A stretch of DNA of 14,663 nucleotides from the NCBI GenBank assembly GCA_900546105.1, contig URBP01000054.1, forward strand, positions 1 to 14,663, written 5' to 3'. The notes under the pieces were generated by a model. That model did not search any database. It saw only the letters and a program-made list of their open reading frames with translations, and was not told where the DNA came from. Shown piece after piece: positions 7,271 to 13,493 of this stretch (the first letter of the stretch is position 1; each line of letters opens with the position of its first letter). The stretch is from an uncultured Collinsella sp. (GTDB taxonomy: Bacteria > Actinomycetota > Coriobacteriia > Coriobacteriales > Coriobacteriaceae). The translations under genes were made by a program, and so were the position numbers.

Positions 7271-8768
7271 GATGTCCTCCTACCTGATCGTTGCGTTCGC
7301 GCGCGGTGGCGCCGGCGGTAAAGCTTAATCCCTTGACGAGCGCGTTCTTGCCGTACTTGTCTTTCACGGCCAGGACGGCGCGCGCCAGATCGCGCTCGCG
7401 CTCATCGGCCTCGATATCGCTGAACAGATCGATGGTGGCAAATTCCTCGGGCATGAGGTTGCCAAATCCCAGGTTGATGCGCTTGACCGGTCGTTTGGGA
7501 TCGACCGTTTGTGCCCAAAGGTCATCGAAATACCCCATGATTTTCTTAAACGAATTAGTGCGCTCGGGCAGCTTTCGCGAGGCGTTGGAGTGCGCAAAGA
7601 GTGCGGCATAGCCACCACGCGGTTTGCCGCCATGCTCTCCCACAAAGATGCCATCGATTGCCTGCGCTTCGCGCACCAGGCGACGCCTTTCGTCATCGCG
7701 CTGGACGGGCTTGGGAGCACGGGGCGCGAGCTCGGAGCCGTCGGTCGCTGCGGGTTCGATGCCCGAGGTACTCGAGCGCAGGTGTCCGCAGCCGTCTATA
7801 TACTGCGCCGTGCCGCTGGCGTTGAGCCGGCGTATGTCGGCGCGCTCGCTTGCATAGCCCACAAAGAGCGAGATGCTGTCGCACACCACGTGCTTGTCGA
7901 TCAAATCCAGCACGGCGGCATCGACCATTTCGCGCAAGACGGTGTAGGCCTGCTCGTAGGCATAGCCCTTCGAGAGCACCTGCCCCGTGGTGGTCGAGGT
8001 CGCTTGCGGGCGATAGGCTTGGATATCGGCGATGGTCGTTGGCTCGCGCCCAAAGGCGTGGTCGATAAGATATTCGGCATTGACGCCGAGCTCATCGTAA
8101 AGCAGGTTTTCGTCGAGCGCGGCGACGCCCATCAGATCGTAGACGCCGTACTTTTCGAGGCGGGCTGCCACGCCGGGGCCGATGCCCCAGATATCGGTAA
8201 TGGGACGATGAGGCCAGATCTCTTTGCGAAAGGTCTCGTCGTCGAGTATGCCGATGCGGCTGGGTACGTGCTTGGCGGTAATGTCGAGCGCCACCTTGGC
8301 CTGAAATAGGTTGGGGCCGATCCCGACCGTTGCCGTGATGCCCGTGCGCGCGAGGACTTCGTCGCGTAACATGCAGGCGAACCCTTCCGCATCGGTGTGA
8401 TAGAGGTCCAGATAGGGCGTCACGTCGATAAAGCATTCGTCGATGGAGTAGACGTGAATGTCTTGCGGACTCACGTATTCCAGATAGATGCCGTAGATTT
8501 TCGCCGACACCTCCATGTAGTGCTGCATGCGCGGTACGGCCTTGATGCAGTCGATGCCGTCGGGAATCTCGAACAGACGGCAGCGATTGTGTATCCCGAG
8601 GTCCTTCATAGCCTGTGTGATGGCGAGGCAGATGGTCGTGCGCCCGCGCGATTCGTCGGCAACGACCAGGCACGTAGTGAGTGGGTCGAGTCCGCGGTCG
8701 ACGCACTCGACACTGGCGTAAAACGTCTTAAGGTCGATGCAGATATAGGTGTGACGCTCGTGTCCCAC
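7263..8768 (-). CDS. Y-family DNA polymerase (UvrX/UmuC-like translesion polymerase)
   Basis: The chosen start is GTG 8768, preceded by GGGAGG four bases away, giving 501 residues. The frame is open to 8840, but that stretch holds the promoter and LexA boxes. Palm and finger motifs are complete: YICIDLKTFYASVE (8-21) with metal ligand D12, and YSIDECFIDVT (107-117) with D110 and E111. VGIGPNLFQAKVALD (148-162) and the helix-hairpin-helix IWGIGPGVAARLEKYGV (193-209) follow. The little finger begins near residue 245 and carries an unusual polar insertion at about 330-385. The C-terminus NDQVGGHRA is characteristic of the UvrX subgroup. The enzyme copies past DNA lesions and is error-prone. It is expected to be induced by the SOS response and is translationally coupled to the YolD-like gene. 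Confidence 0.93.
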   Translation of the reverse strand: MGHERHTYICIDLKTFYASVECVDRGLDPLTTCLVVADESRGRTTICLAITQAMKDLGIHNRCRLFEIPDGIDCIKAVPRMQHYMEVSAKIYGIYLEYVSPQDIHVYSIDECFIDVTPYLDLYHTDAEGFACMLRDEVLARTGITATVGIGPNLFQAKVALDITAKHVPSRIGILDDETFRKEIWPHRPITDIWGIGPGVAARLEKYGVYDLMGVAALDENLLYDELGVNAEYLIDHAFGREPTTIADIQAYRPQATSTTTGQVLSKGYAYEQAYTVLREMVDAAVLDLIDKHVVCDSISLFVGYASERADIRRLNASGTAQYIDGCGHLRSSTSGIEPAATDGSELAPRAPKPVQRDDERRRLVREAQAIDGIFVGEHGGKPRGGYAALFAHSNASRKLPERTNSFKKIMGYFDDLWAQTVDPKRPVKRINLGFGNLMPEEFATIDLFSDIEADERERDLARAVLAVKDKYGKNALVKGLSFTAGATARERNDQVGGHRA

Positions 8769-8780
8769 GTGTCCTCCCAT

Positions 8781-8794
8781 CAAACACATGTTCT
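8781..8794 (-). promoter_or_regulatory. second LexA-like box (SOS operator)
   Basis: CAAACACATGTTCT differs from the CGAAC-N4-GTTCG consensus at two positions. It shares the core ACATGTTC with the stronger box 17 bp away. It lies between the transcription start region and the ribosome-binding site of the polymerase gene. Confidence 0.6.
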
Positions 8795-8797
8795 TAT

Positions 8798-8811
8798 CGA
8801 ATACATGTTCG
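8798..8811 (-). promoter_or_regulatory. LexA box (SOS operator) at the polymerase promoter
   Basis: CGAATACATGTTCG matches the Gram-positive/actinobacterial LexA consensus CGAAC-N4-GTTCG with one mismatch. The dyad extends outward as TAT and ATA. It abuts the -10 element, so LexA bound here should block RNA polymerase. Confidence 0.8.
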
Positions 8812-8840
8812 ATAATACCTGCTTGCGCGGACATCGTCAA
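8812..8840 (-). promoter_or_regulatory. sigma70-type promoter of the SOS polymerase operon
   Basis: On the minus strand, TTGACG (plus 8840-8835) and TATTAT (8817-8812) are spaced by exactly 17 bases. The LexA box begins immediately after the -10. Expected transcription initiates near 8805, upstream of the GTG start at 8768. Confidence 0.75.
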
Positions 8841-8991
8841 AACCTGTCCCTCTTTGGCGGGTATGGTCGTGCGGTTGCATCGGGTTTTTTAACGCAGCTC
8901 TAAAGAGAGCGAAACAGCTCGGAAAACCTCGCTTCGTAGCATGAGCCTAACGATTGATACCGCCTATACGCACGGAAGGGTTGTGGGGATA

Positions 8992-9516
8992 ATGGTCAAC
9001 TATGGGTTTGGTATGCCGACGCGCTTGGTTGCGGATGGGGATGTGGCTCGCTGGTGCGGACGATTGGTCGCTCACTACGGTGGCACCAAGGCGCTGGTTG
9101 TGCTGGGCGGTGACAAGCATACGCGCGATGAGCTTGTCTCGGCGGCACTTGGCTCGCTTGATCGAGCCCTACTCGAGCGTGTGCTTTTCCGCTGCGGCTC
9201 GTTTGAGGGCGACGGGGGAGACGAGCTGATCGACGAAGCCGTGGCCCTGGCGACCGACGAAGGCGTAAACTTTGTCCTGGCGATTGGCGATGCCGATACT
9301 GCTGGCTTTGCGCGCGAGCTCGCGCGTCGCATGGCGGCGCTCGATGCCGACGAAGACGGCTTTGTGCCTTATGGATGCATTGTCTCGGAGGGCAAGGTGC
9401 CTGCTGTCGTGGGCACCGGCGAGGTCCCCGTTTTTGCCATTATCGCGCCCGAACTGCTGGAGGACATCGGGTCTCCTCTGCGTGAGTTGCTCGGTAGCGT
9501 CTGCGCTGCGGCCTAA
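8992..9516 (+). CDS. iron-containing alcohol dehydrogenase-like N-terminal domain protein, short and degenerate
   Basis: This 174-residue protein begins MVNYGFGMPTRLVADG, which lines up with the start of butanol dehydrogenase-type Fe-ADHs (N-F-x-NPT-x-I-x-FG). ALVVLGGDKHTRDELV (around residue 35-50) stands where the family has a GGGS-containing strand. VNFVLAIGDADTAGF stands where the family has VDFVLAVGGGSVID. The glycine-rich NAD(P)-binding motif is therefore lost. The whole helical C-terminal half with the iron-binding histidines is absent; the family is normally about 380-400 residues. ATG 8941, 17 codons upstream, is an alternative start without a clear ribosome-binding site; the 8992 site is only modestly better (GGGG nearby). 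It is probably not a dehydrogenase: either a relic or a repurposed domain. Confidence 0.6.
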   Translation: MVNYGFGMPTRLVADGDVARWCGRLVAHYGGTKALVVLGGDKHTRDELVSAALGSLDRALLERVLFRCGSFEGDGGDELIDEAVALATDEGVNFVLAIGDADTAGFARELARRMAALDADEDGFVPYGCIVSEGKVPAVVGTGEVPVFAIIAPELLEDIGSPLRELLGSVCAAA

Positions 9517-9526
9517 TATTTGCCAT

Positions 9527-9588
9527 AAAGGGACGGGTTATTTTTGGTTGGTAAAGCGTTTGACCTGCCAAAATAAACCTGTCCCTTT
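9527..9588. repeat. second long imperfect inverted repeat (intergenic hairpin)
   Basis: Arms 9527-9555 and 9560-9588 (29 nt each) are reverse complements with seven mismatches and a 4-nt GCGT loop. The outer parts are AAAGGGAC and GTCCCTTT. The right arm ends in TTTTT, so it could also act as a terminator after the Fe-ADH-like gene. The GGGACAGGTT-like outer arm resembles palindromes often mobilised with single-strand (REP/Y1-type) transposases, but no such transposase gene is visible here. Confidence 0.7.
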
Positions 9589-9627
9589 TTGTTCGGTTGC
9601 CGTTTGGGGGCCGATTGGCAACGCTCG

Positions 9628-9656
9628 CTGATTGTAGTCTTGACCTGCGCTAGAAT
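9628..9656 (+). promoter_or_regulatory. weak candidate promoter of pgi
   Basis: TAGAAT at 9651-9656 is a good -10, 60 nt before the ATG. The -35 at the proper distance (CTGATT, 9628-9633) is poor. A TTGACC at 9640-9645 is too close to pair with it. Confidence 0.3.
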
Positions 9657-9715
9657 AGTGGCATCTGAATGTCCGGGCGCATGGAGGCGTGCGCCCGTAT
9701 GCTGAGGAGGACTCT

Positions 9716-11410
9716 ATGGCAACTGTTGCCGCACCTATCGATGCTACGTCGACTGCCGCTTGGAAGGCACTCGAGGCTCATCAGGAGAAGCTTGAGGCCG
9801 AGGGCATCGACCTCAAGGCCTGGTTCGCCGCTGACGCCGACCGCGTGAATAAGTTGAGCTTTGACGCCGGCGACCTTCACTTCGATCTGTCCAAGAACCT
9901 GGTGACCGATGAGACCGTCAAGCTGCTGTGCGATCTTGCCCGCGAGGTGAAGCTCGAGGAGCGCCGCGACGCCATGTTCTCCGGCGAGCACATCAACACC
10001 ACCGAGGACCGCGCCGTCCTGCACACCGCGCTTCGCCGCCCGGCAAGCGAGAAGGGGCAGCTCATCGTTGACGGCCAGGATGTCGTCGCCGACGTGCACG
10101 AGGTCCTCGATCGCATGTATGCCTTCGCCGAGCGCGTGCGCTCCGGTGAGTGGAAGGGCGTTACCGGCAAGAAGATTGAGCACCTGGTGTCCATCGGCAT
10201 CGGCGGCTCCGATCTGGGCCCGGTCATGGCTTACGAGGCTCTGCGCCCCTATGCCGACGCCGGTATCGACTGCCGCTACATCTCTAACATCGATCCCAAT
10301 GACCAGGCAGAGAAGCTCAAGGGCCTGGATCCCGAGACCACGCTCGTGATCATCGTCTCCAAGACCTTCACCACGCTCGAGACCCTCACCAACGCTCGCG
10401 AGGTCAAGACCTGGATGCTCGAGCAGCTCAAGGCTCAGGGCGCCATCGATGGCTCCGATGAGCAGAACGCCGAGGCCGTGGCAAAGCACTTCGTCGCCGT
10501 TTCCACCGCACTCGAGAAGGTCGAGGCCTTCGGCATCGACCCCGCTAACGCCTTCGGTTTCTGGAATTGGGTCGGCGGCCGCTACTCCGTCGACTCCGCC
10601 GTGGGCCTGTCGCTGATCGTCGTGCTCGGCCCCGAGCGCTTCCAGCAGTTCCTCGAGGGCTTCCACGCCATCGACGAGTACTTCTGCAACACGCCGCTCG
10701 AGAACAACGTCGTTGCGCTGATGGGCCTGCTCAACGTCTGGTACGTCAACTTCTTCGGTTCCAAGAGCCACGCCGTGCTGCCGTACTGCCAGTACCTGCA
10801 TCGTTTCCCGGCCTACCTGCAGCAGCTCACCATGGAGTCCAACGGCAAGCATGTCCGCTGGGACGGCAGCGCCGTGACCTCCGACACCGGTGAGATCTTC
10901 TGGGGCGAGCCCGGCACCAACGGCCAGCACGCCTTCTACCAGCTGCTGCACCAGGGCACCGTGGTGGTCCCGGCCGATTTCATCGCCTTCGCCAATACCG
11001 CCAACCCTGCGACCGATAGCGGTCAGGACGTGCACGAGCTGTTCCTGGGCAACTTCCTGGCCCAGACCAAGGCACTCGCCTTTGGCAAGACAGCCGACGA
11101 GGTTCGTGCCGAGGGCACGCCCGAGCAGATCGTCCCGGCTCGTTGCTTTGAGGGTAACCGCCCGACGACCTCGATCTTCGGCGACACGCTGACCCCGTTC
11201 GCACTCGGCGAGCTCATCGCCCTGTACGAGCACATCACGTTTGTCGAGGGCACGGTCTGGGGCATCGACTCCTACGACCAGTGGGGCGTTGAGCTGGGCA
11301 AGCAGCTTGCCAAGCAGATTACCCCGGCCTTCCACGACGACGCCGCCAAGGCCGAGCAGGACGCTTCGACCCAGGCGCTCATCGAGTTCTACCGCGCTCA
11401 CCGCAAGTAG
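9716..11410 (+). CDS. pgi: glucose-6-phosphate isomerase
   Basis: The start is ATG 9716, six nt after GAGGAGG (9704-9710), giving 564 residues. This matches the long (E. coli/eukaryote-like) PGI family. The enzyme interconverts glucose 6-phosphate and fructose 6-phosphate in the cytoplasm for glycolysis and gluconeogenesis. Family blocks are all present: NTTEDRAVLHTALR (94-107), IGIGGSDLGP (160-169), phosphate-binding SKTFTTLET (215-223) and FGFWNWVGGRYSVDSAVGLS (280-299). Catalytic E374 is in MESNGKHV, H405 in GTNGQHAFYQLLHQGT and K529 in GVELGKQLA. The gene stands alone between an inverted repeat and its own terminator. Codon use is strongly biased to C-ending codons, as in highly expressed genes. 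Confidence 0.97.
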   Translation: MATVAAPIDATSTAAWKALEAHQEKLEAEGIDLKAWFAADADRVNKLSFDAGDLHFDLSKNLVTDETVKLLCDLAREVKLEERRDAMFSGEHINTTEDRAVLHTALRRPASEKGQLIVDGQDVVADVHEVLDRMYAFAERVRSGEWKGVTGKKIEHLVSIGIGGSDLGPVMAYEALRPYADAGIDCRYISNIDPNDQAEKLKGLDPETTLVIIVSKTFTTLETLTNAREVKTWMLEQLKAQGAIDGSDEQNAEAVAKHFVAVSTALEKVEAFGIDPANAFGFWNWVGGRYSVDSAVGLSLIVVLGPERFQQFLEGFHAIDEYFCNTPLENNVVALMGLLNVWYVNFFGSKSHAVLPYCQYLHRFPAYLQQLTMESNGKHVRWDGSAVTSDTGEIFWGEPGTNGQHAFYQLLHQGTVVVPADFIAFANTANPATDSGQDVHELFLGNFLAQTKALAFGKTADEVRAEGTPEQIVPARCFEGNRPTTSIFGDTLTPFALGELIALYEHITFVEGTVWGIDSYDQWGVELGKQLAKQITPAFHDDAAKAEQDASTQALIEFYRAHRK

Positions 11411-11440
11411 GATTCGCTGCGATAAGTAACGCATAGCCGA

Positions 11441-11480
11441 CAAGGGCCCGTATCCGTTGGGATGCGGGCCCTTGCTGTTT
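11441..11480 (+). terminator. intrinsic terminator of pgi
   Basis: CAAGGGCCCGTATCC (11441-11455) pairs with GGATGCGGGCCCTTG (11460-11474) with one G-U pair and a GTTG loop. CTGTTTGT follows. The hairpin is nearly symmetric, so it may also stop transcription coming from the minus-strand TraG-like gene, whose stop codon is about 40 nt away. Confidence 0.85.
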
Positions 11481-11511
11481 GTGGTCGAGCGTGGCGGACT
11501 GCGCGGCGTTG

Positions 11512-12822
11512 TTAATGGGCGAATTCGACCTGGGTGGTGTCTCGCTGCGCTTCGCGTAGTTCCCCGTACAGCGGATGGTCTTCGAGCCTAAAGCGTTCGA
11601 CCTGCTCGGGGGCGCGACCGCGCACAAAGAGCCATGAGCGATCGATCGGCGTCGCCATAAGCGTGCTGGGCAATGCGTCGGCTCGGTCGGAAAACACTCG
11701 GGCGCTCTCGGGGTCTTGGAACGCCAGCACCAGATGCGCGTCGCAGTTGCCCATGATGGAGCGTGCGCGTGCCTCGCCGTAGAGCGAATCGAGCTGATTG
11801 GTCGACTGCAGCAGCAGCGTTGCCCAGATGTTGCGGCTTCGGATAATCGAGAGCACGTTGTCGATCTGGGGAATCTGCAGGTTTGCAAAGTCGTCGAGCA
11901 TAAAGCGCACGGGCACGGGCAGGCTGCCGTCGGGCTGCTTGTCGGCCTCGCGTATGAGACCCATAAACGCCTGCGTAATAAAGAGGCTGGTCAGTGGGTC
12001 GAGATTGCGGTCGATATCGCTCACGGTTACAAACAGGGCACAAGGGGCGTGTCCCATGGAGGCGAAGTCCACCTGGTGGCATTCCTGATAGAGCTGCGCC
12101 GCGCCGTCGAACCCCAGGCACATGACCTTTTCGGCAAGAATGCCGATGATACTCGCATGCATGCGCTCGGCGCTTTGCGTAATGGCGTAGCGGCGCCAGA
12201 GCGATAGGGCATAGCTTTGGGGGTCGGTCGTGATCAGGTCGTCAAGCAATCGACCCGTGGCGCCATCCTCCAGGTGCTCGATGAGCTTGATGACCGAGCA
12301 GATCGTCTGCTCGTCGGCGGGCAGCTGCTCTGTGACGTAGGCGATGAAGCACGACAACAGGTTTGCTGCCGCATGGTCCCAAAATGGCTGGTTGTTGTCC
12401 TCGATAGGGCAGATTGCCTTTGCCACCGAGAGGATGTCCTGCTGGTTGGGCCTGCCGTCCGCCTTGCGGCGAATATGCCTCAGGGGATTGTAGCCGCAGC
12501 GCTCGACACTGTCGGGAAGGGCCGGGGCGTTGTTGAGGTCGGCAAAGTTGAGGCATTGCACATGGTAGCCGTGGGCCGCCAGCACGGGACCCACTTCGCG
12601 ACAGAGCGTGCCCTTGGTATCGAGCACGATATAGCTCGCGTTCATCTGCAGCAGGTTGGGCTTGAGGACGTTTCGGGTCTTGCCGGCTCCCGAGGGGCCG
12701 ATCACGAGCGCGTTGTTGTTGAGCCCCGTTTGGCGGGTGTCGCAGGACAGCGAACGACCTTTGGCGAGGATGGTGGTCGATGCGGACTCGGGTGCGGTGA
12801 GTCGGCTGGCGAGGTAAGACAT
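11512..12822 (-). CDS. VirD4/TraG-type P-loop ATPase (conjugative coupling protein-like), no membrane anchor
   Basis: The protein has 436 residues, starting at ATG 12822 after a strong AAGGAGG (12835-12829). Walker A is GPSGAGKT (42-49). A second VirD4-like block SYIVLDTKGTLCREVG (63-78) follows. Walker B is VRFMLDDFANLQIPQI (305-320, where many relatives have DEFANL), and the conserved LLLQSTNQLDSLYG lies at 336-349. These define the TraG/VirD4 coupling ATPases that hand DNA or protein substrates to type IV secretion channels. Typical members have about 600 or more residues and begin with transmembrane helices. Here the ATPase domain starts almost at once and no hydrophobic helix is visible. 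The start lies inside the ClpP-like reading frame. It is the last gene of a three-gene minus-strand set. No relaxase or other secretion gene is in view. Confidence 0.82.
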   Translation of the reverse strand: MSYLASRLTAPESASTTILAKGRSLSCDTRQTGLNNNALVIGPSGAGKTRNVLKPNLLQMNASYIVLDTKGTLCREVGPVLAAHGYHVQCLNFADLNNAPALPDSVERCGYNPLRHIRRKADGRPNQQDILSVAKAICPIEDNNQPFWDHAAANLLSCFIAYVTEQLPADEQTICSVIKLIEHLEDGATGRLLDDLITTDPQSYALSLWRRYAITQSAERMHASIIGILAEKVMCLGFDGAAQLYQECHQVDFASMGHAPCALFVTVSDIDRNLDPLTSLFITQAFMGLIREADKQPDGSLPVPVRFMLDDFANLQIPQIDNVLSIIRSRNIWATLLLQSTNQLDSLYGEARARSIMGNCDAHLVLAFQDPESARVFSDRADALPSTLMATPIDRSWLFVRGRAPEQVERFRLEDHPLYGELREAQRDTTQVEFAH

Positions 12823-13432
12823 GGGCGACCTCCTTGGTGGCCGAGAGGATTCCGTGGGCAAAGCCGAGCTCAACGGCGCGCTCGGCCGAAAGGTAGGTGT
12901 CTTTTGCGGTGAGGGATTGGATGCGCTTGAGCGGGAGGCCGCTGCGGTCCGAGAGGATCTGCGTGAGGGTCTTGCGGGTCTGCATGAGGCGCCGACTGGT
13001 CTCCTGCATCGCGAGCGCCGAGCCGCCTGCCCCTTGGGGGATCAACGGGTCGTGAATCATGAGCTCTGCATGGGGAGCCATACGGCGATCGTCGCCGCCC
13101 ATAAAGATCACGGCGCCCATGGATGCGGCAAATTCGAGGCAGACGGTGTGGACGGGGCACGATGCGAGCTGCATGGTGTCATAGATCGCAAGACCCGCTC
13201 GCACACTTCCTCCGGTGCTGGCGATGAATATGGTGATGGGACGGAAGGGGTCAGTGGCATCGAGCAGGCGGATCTGCTGGCAAAGGTCGTGGGCCATCGG
13301 GGTTTCGATGTTTCCCGTGACGGAAAGCTCGCGGCGGGCGAGCATCTCGTCATAGATGCTGGTGAGCGTGATGCCTCGGGCGGATTCACGCATGGTGAGG
13401 GGGCTGATGATGGGGGATTGACAAGTGTCCAT
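12242..13432 (-). CDS. ClpP-like serine protease with an out-of-frame extension over the TraG-like gene
   Basis: The start is ATG 13432 with AAAGGAG five bases upstream on the minus strand. Residues 1 to about 200 are a ClpP fold: ITIFIASTGGSVRAGLAIYDTMQ (67-88), FAASMGAV (101-108) with nucleophile S104, ELMIHDPL (123-130) with H127, and AKDTYLSAERAVELGF (176-191) with D178. The catalytic triad is intact. A normal ClpP would end near residue 200 (about 12835). No stop occurs there; the frame continues 193 codons into the ATPase gene and ends at 12242, giving 396 residues. The tail is Arg/Gln/Pro-rich, as expected for out-of-frame reading of a GC-rich gene. Possible explanations are a genuine overlap, a lost stop, an indel, or a frameshift-made fusion. 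It follows the 298-residue gene by 61 nt. Confidence 0.8.
   Translation of the reverse strand: MDTCQSPIISPLTMRESARGITLTSIYDEMLARRELSVTGNIETPMAHDLCQQIRLLDATDPFRPITIFIASTGGSVRAGLAIYDTMQLASCPVHTVCLEFAASMGAVIFMGGDDRRMAPHAELMIHDPLIPQGAGGSALAMQETSRRLMQTRKTLTQILSDRSGLPLKRIQSLTAKDTYLSAERAVELGFAHGILSATKEVAHVLPRQPTHRTRVRIDHHPRQRSFAVLRHPPNGAQQQRARDRPLGSRQDPKRPQAQPAADERELYRARYQGHALSRSGSRAGGPRLPCAMPQLCRPQQRPGPSRQCRALRLQSPEAYSPQGGRQAQPAGHPLGGKGNLPYRGQQPAILGPCGSKPVVVLHRLRHRAAARRRADDLLGHQAHRAPGGWRHGSIA
12829..12835 (-). promoter_or_regulatory. ribosome-binding site that sets the TraG-like start
   Basis: AAGGAGG on the minus strand, six nt before ATG 12822, lies within the ClpP-like coding frame (codons AAG GAG G). 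It is the reason for preferring 12822 over the in-frame ATG at 12873. Confidence 0.8.
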
Positions 13433-13493
13433 GGGGACTCCTTTCTGGTTGGTTGTGTTGTGGGATGGGGTTGCTGCCGCCGAGGCGGGCGAA

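Noticed and set aside
8769..8840. A 24-residue N-terminal extension of the Y-family polymerase (ATG at 8840)
   Set aside because: The stretch contains the -35, -10 and both LexA boxes. GTG 8768 has a ribosome-binding site and fits the family start.
8875..8904. TTGCAT-18-TCTAAA as a promoter for the Fe-ADH-like gene
   Set aside because: Both hexamers are weak and it lies nearly 90 nt from the start; not distinguishable from chance.
9650..11443. A 597-codon open frame on the minus strand opposite pgi
   Set aside because: It is an antisense shadow of a strongly biased GC-rich gene: its translation is Val/Leu/Gly/Asp-rich with no motif, and pgi has all catalytic residues.
12823..12873. A 17-residue N-terminal extension of the TraG-like protein (ATG at 12873)
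   Set aside because: It is a Ser/Pro/Arg-rich out-of-frame reading of the ClpP-like gene. ATG 12822 has AAGGAGG at ideal distance.
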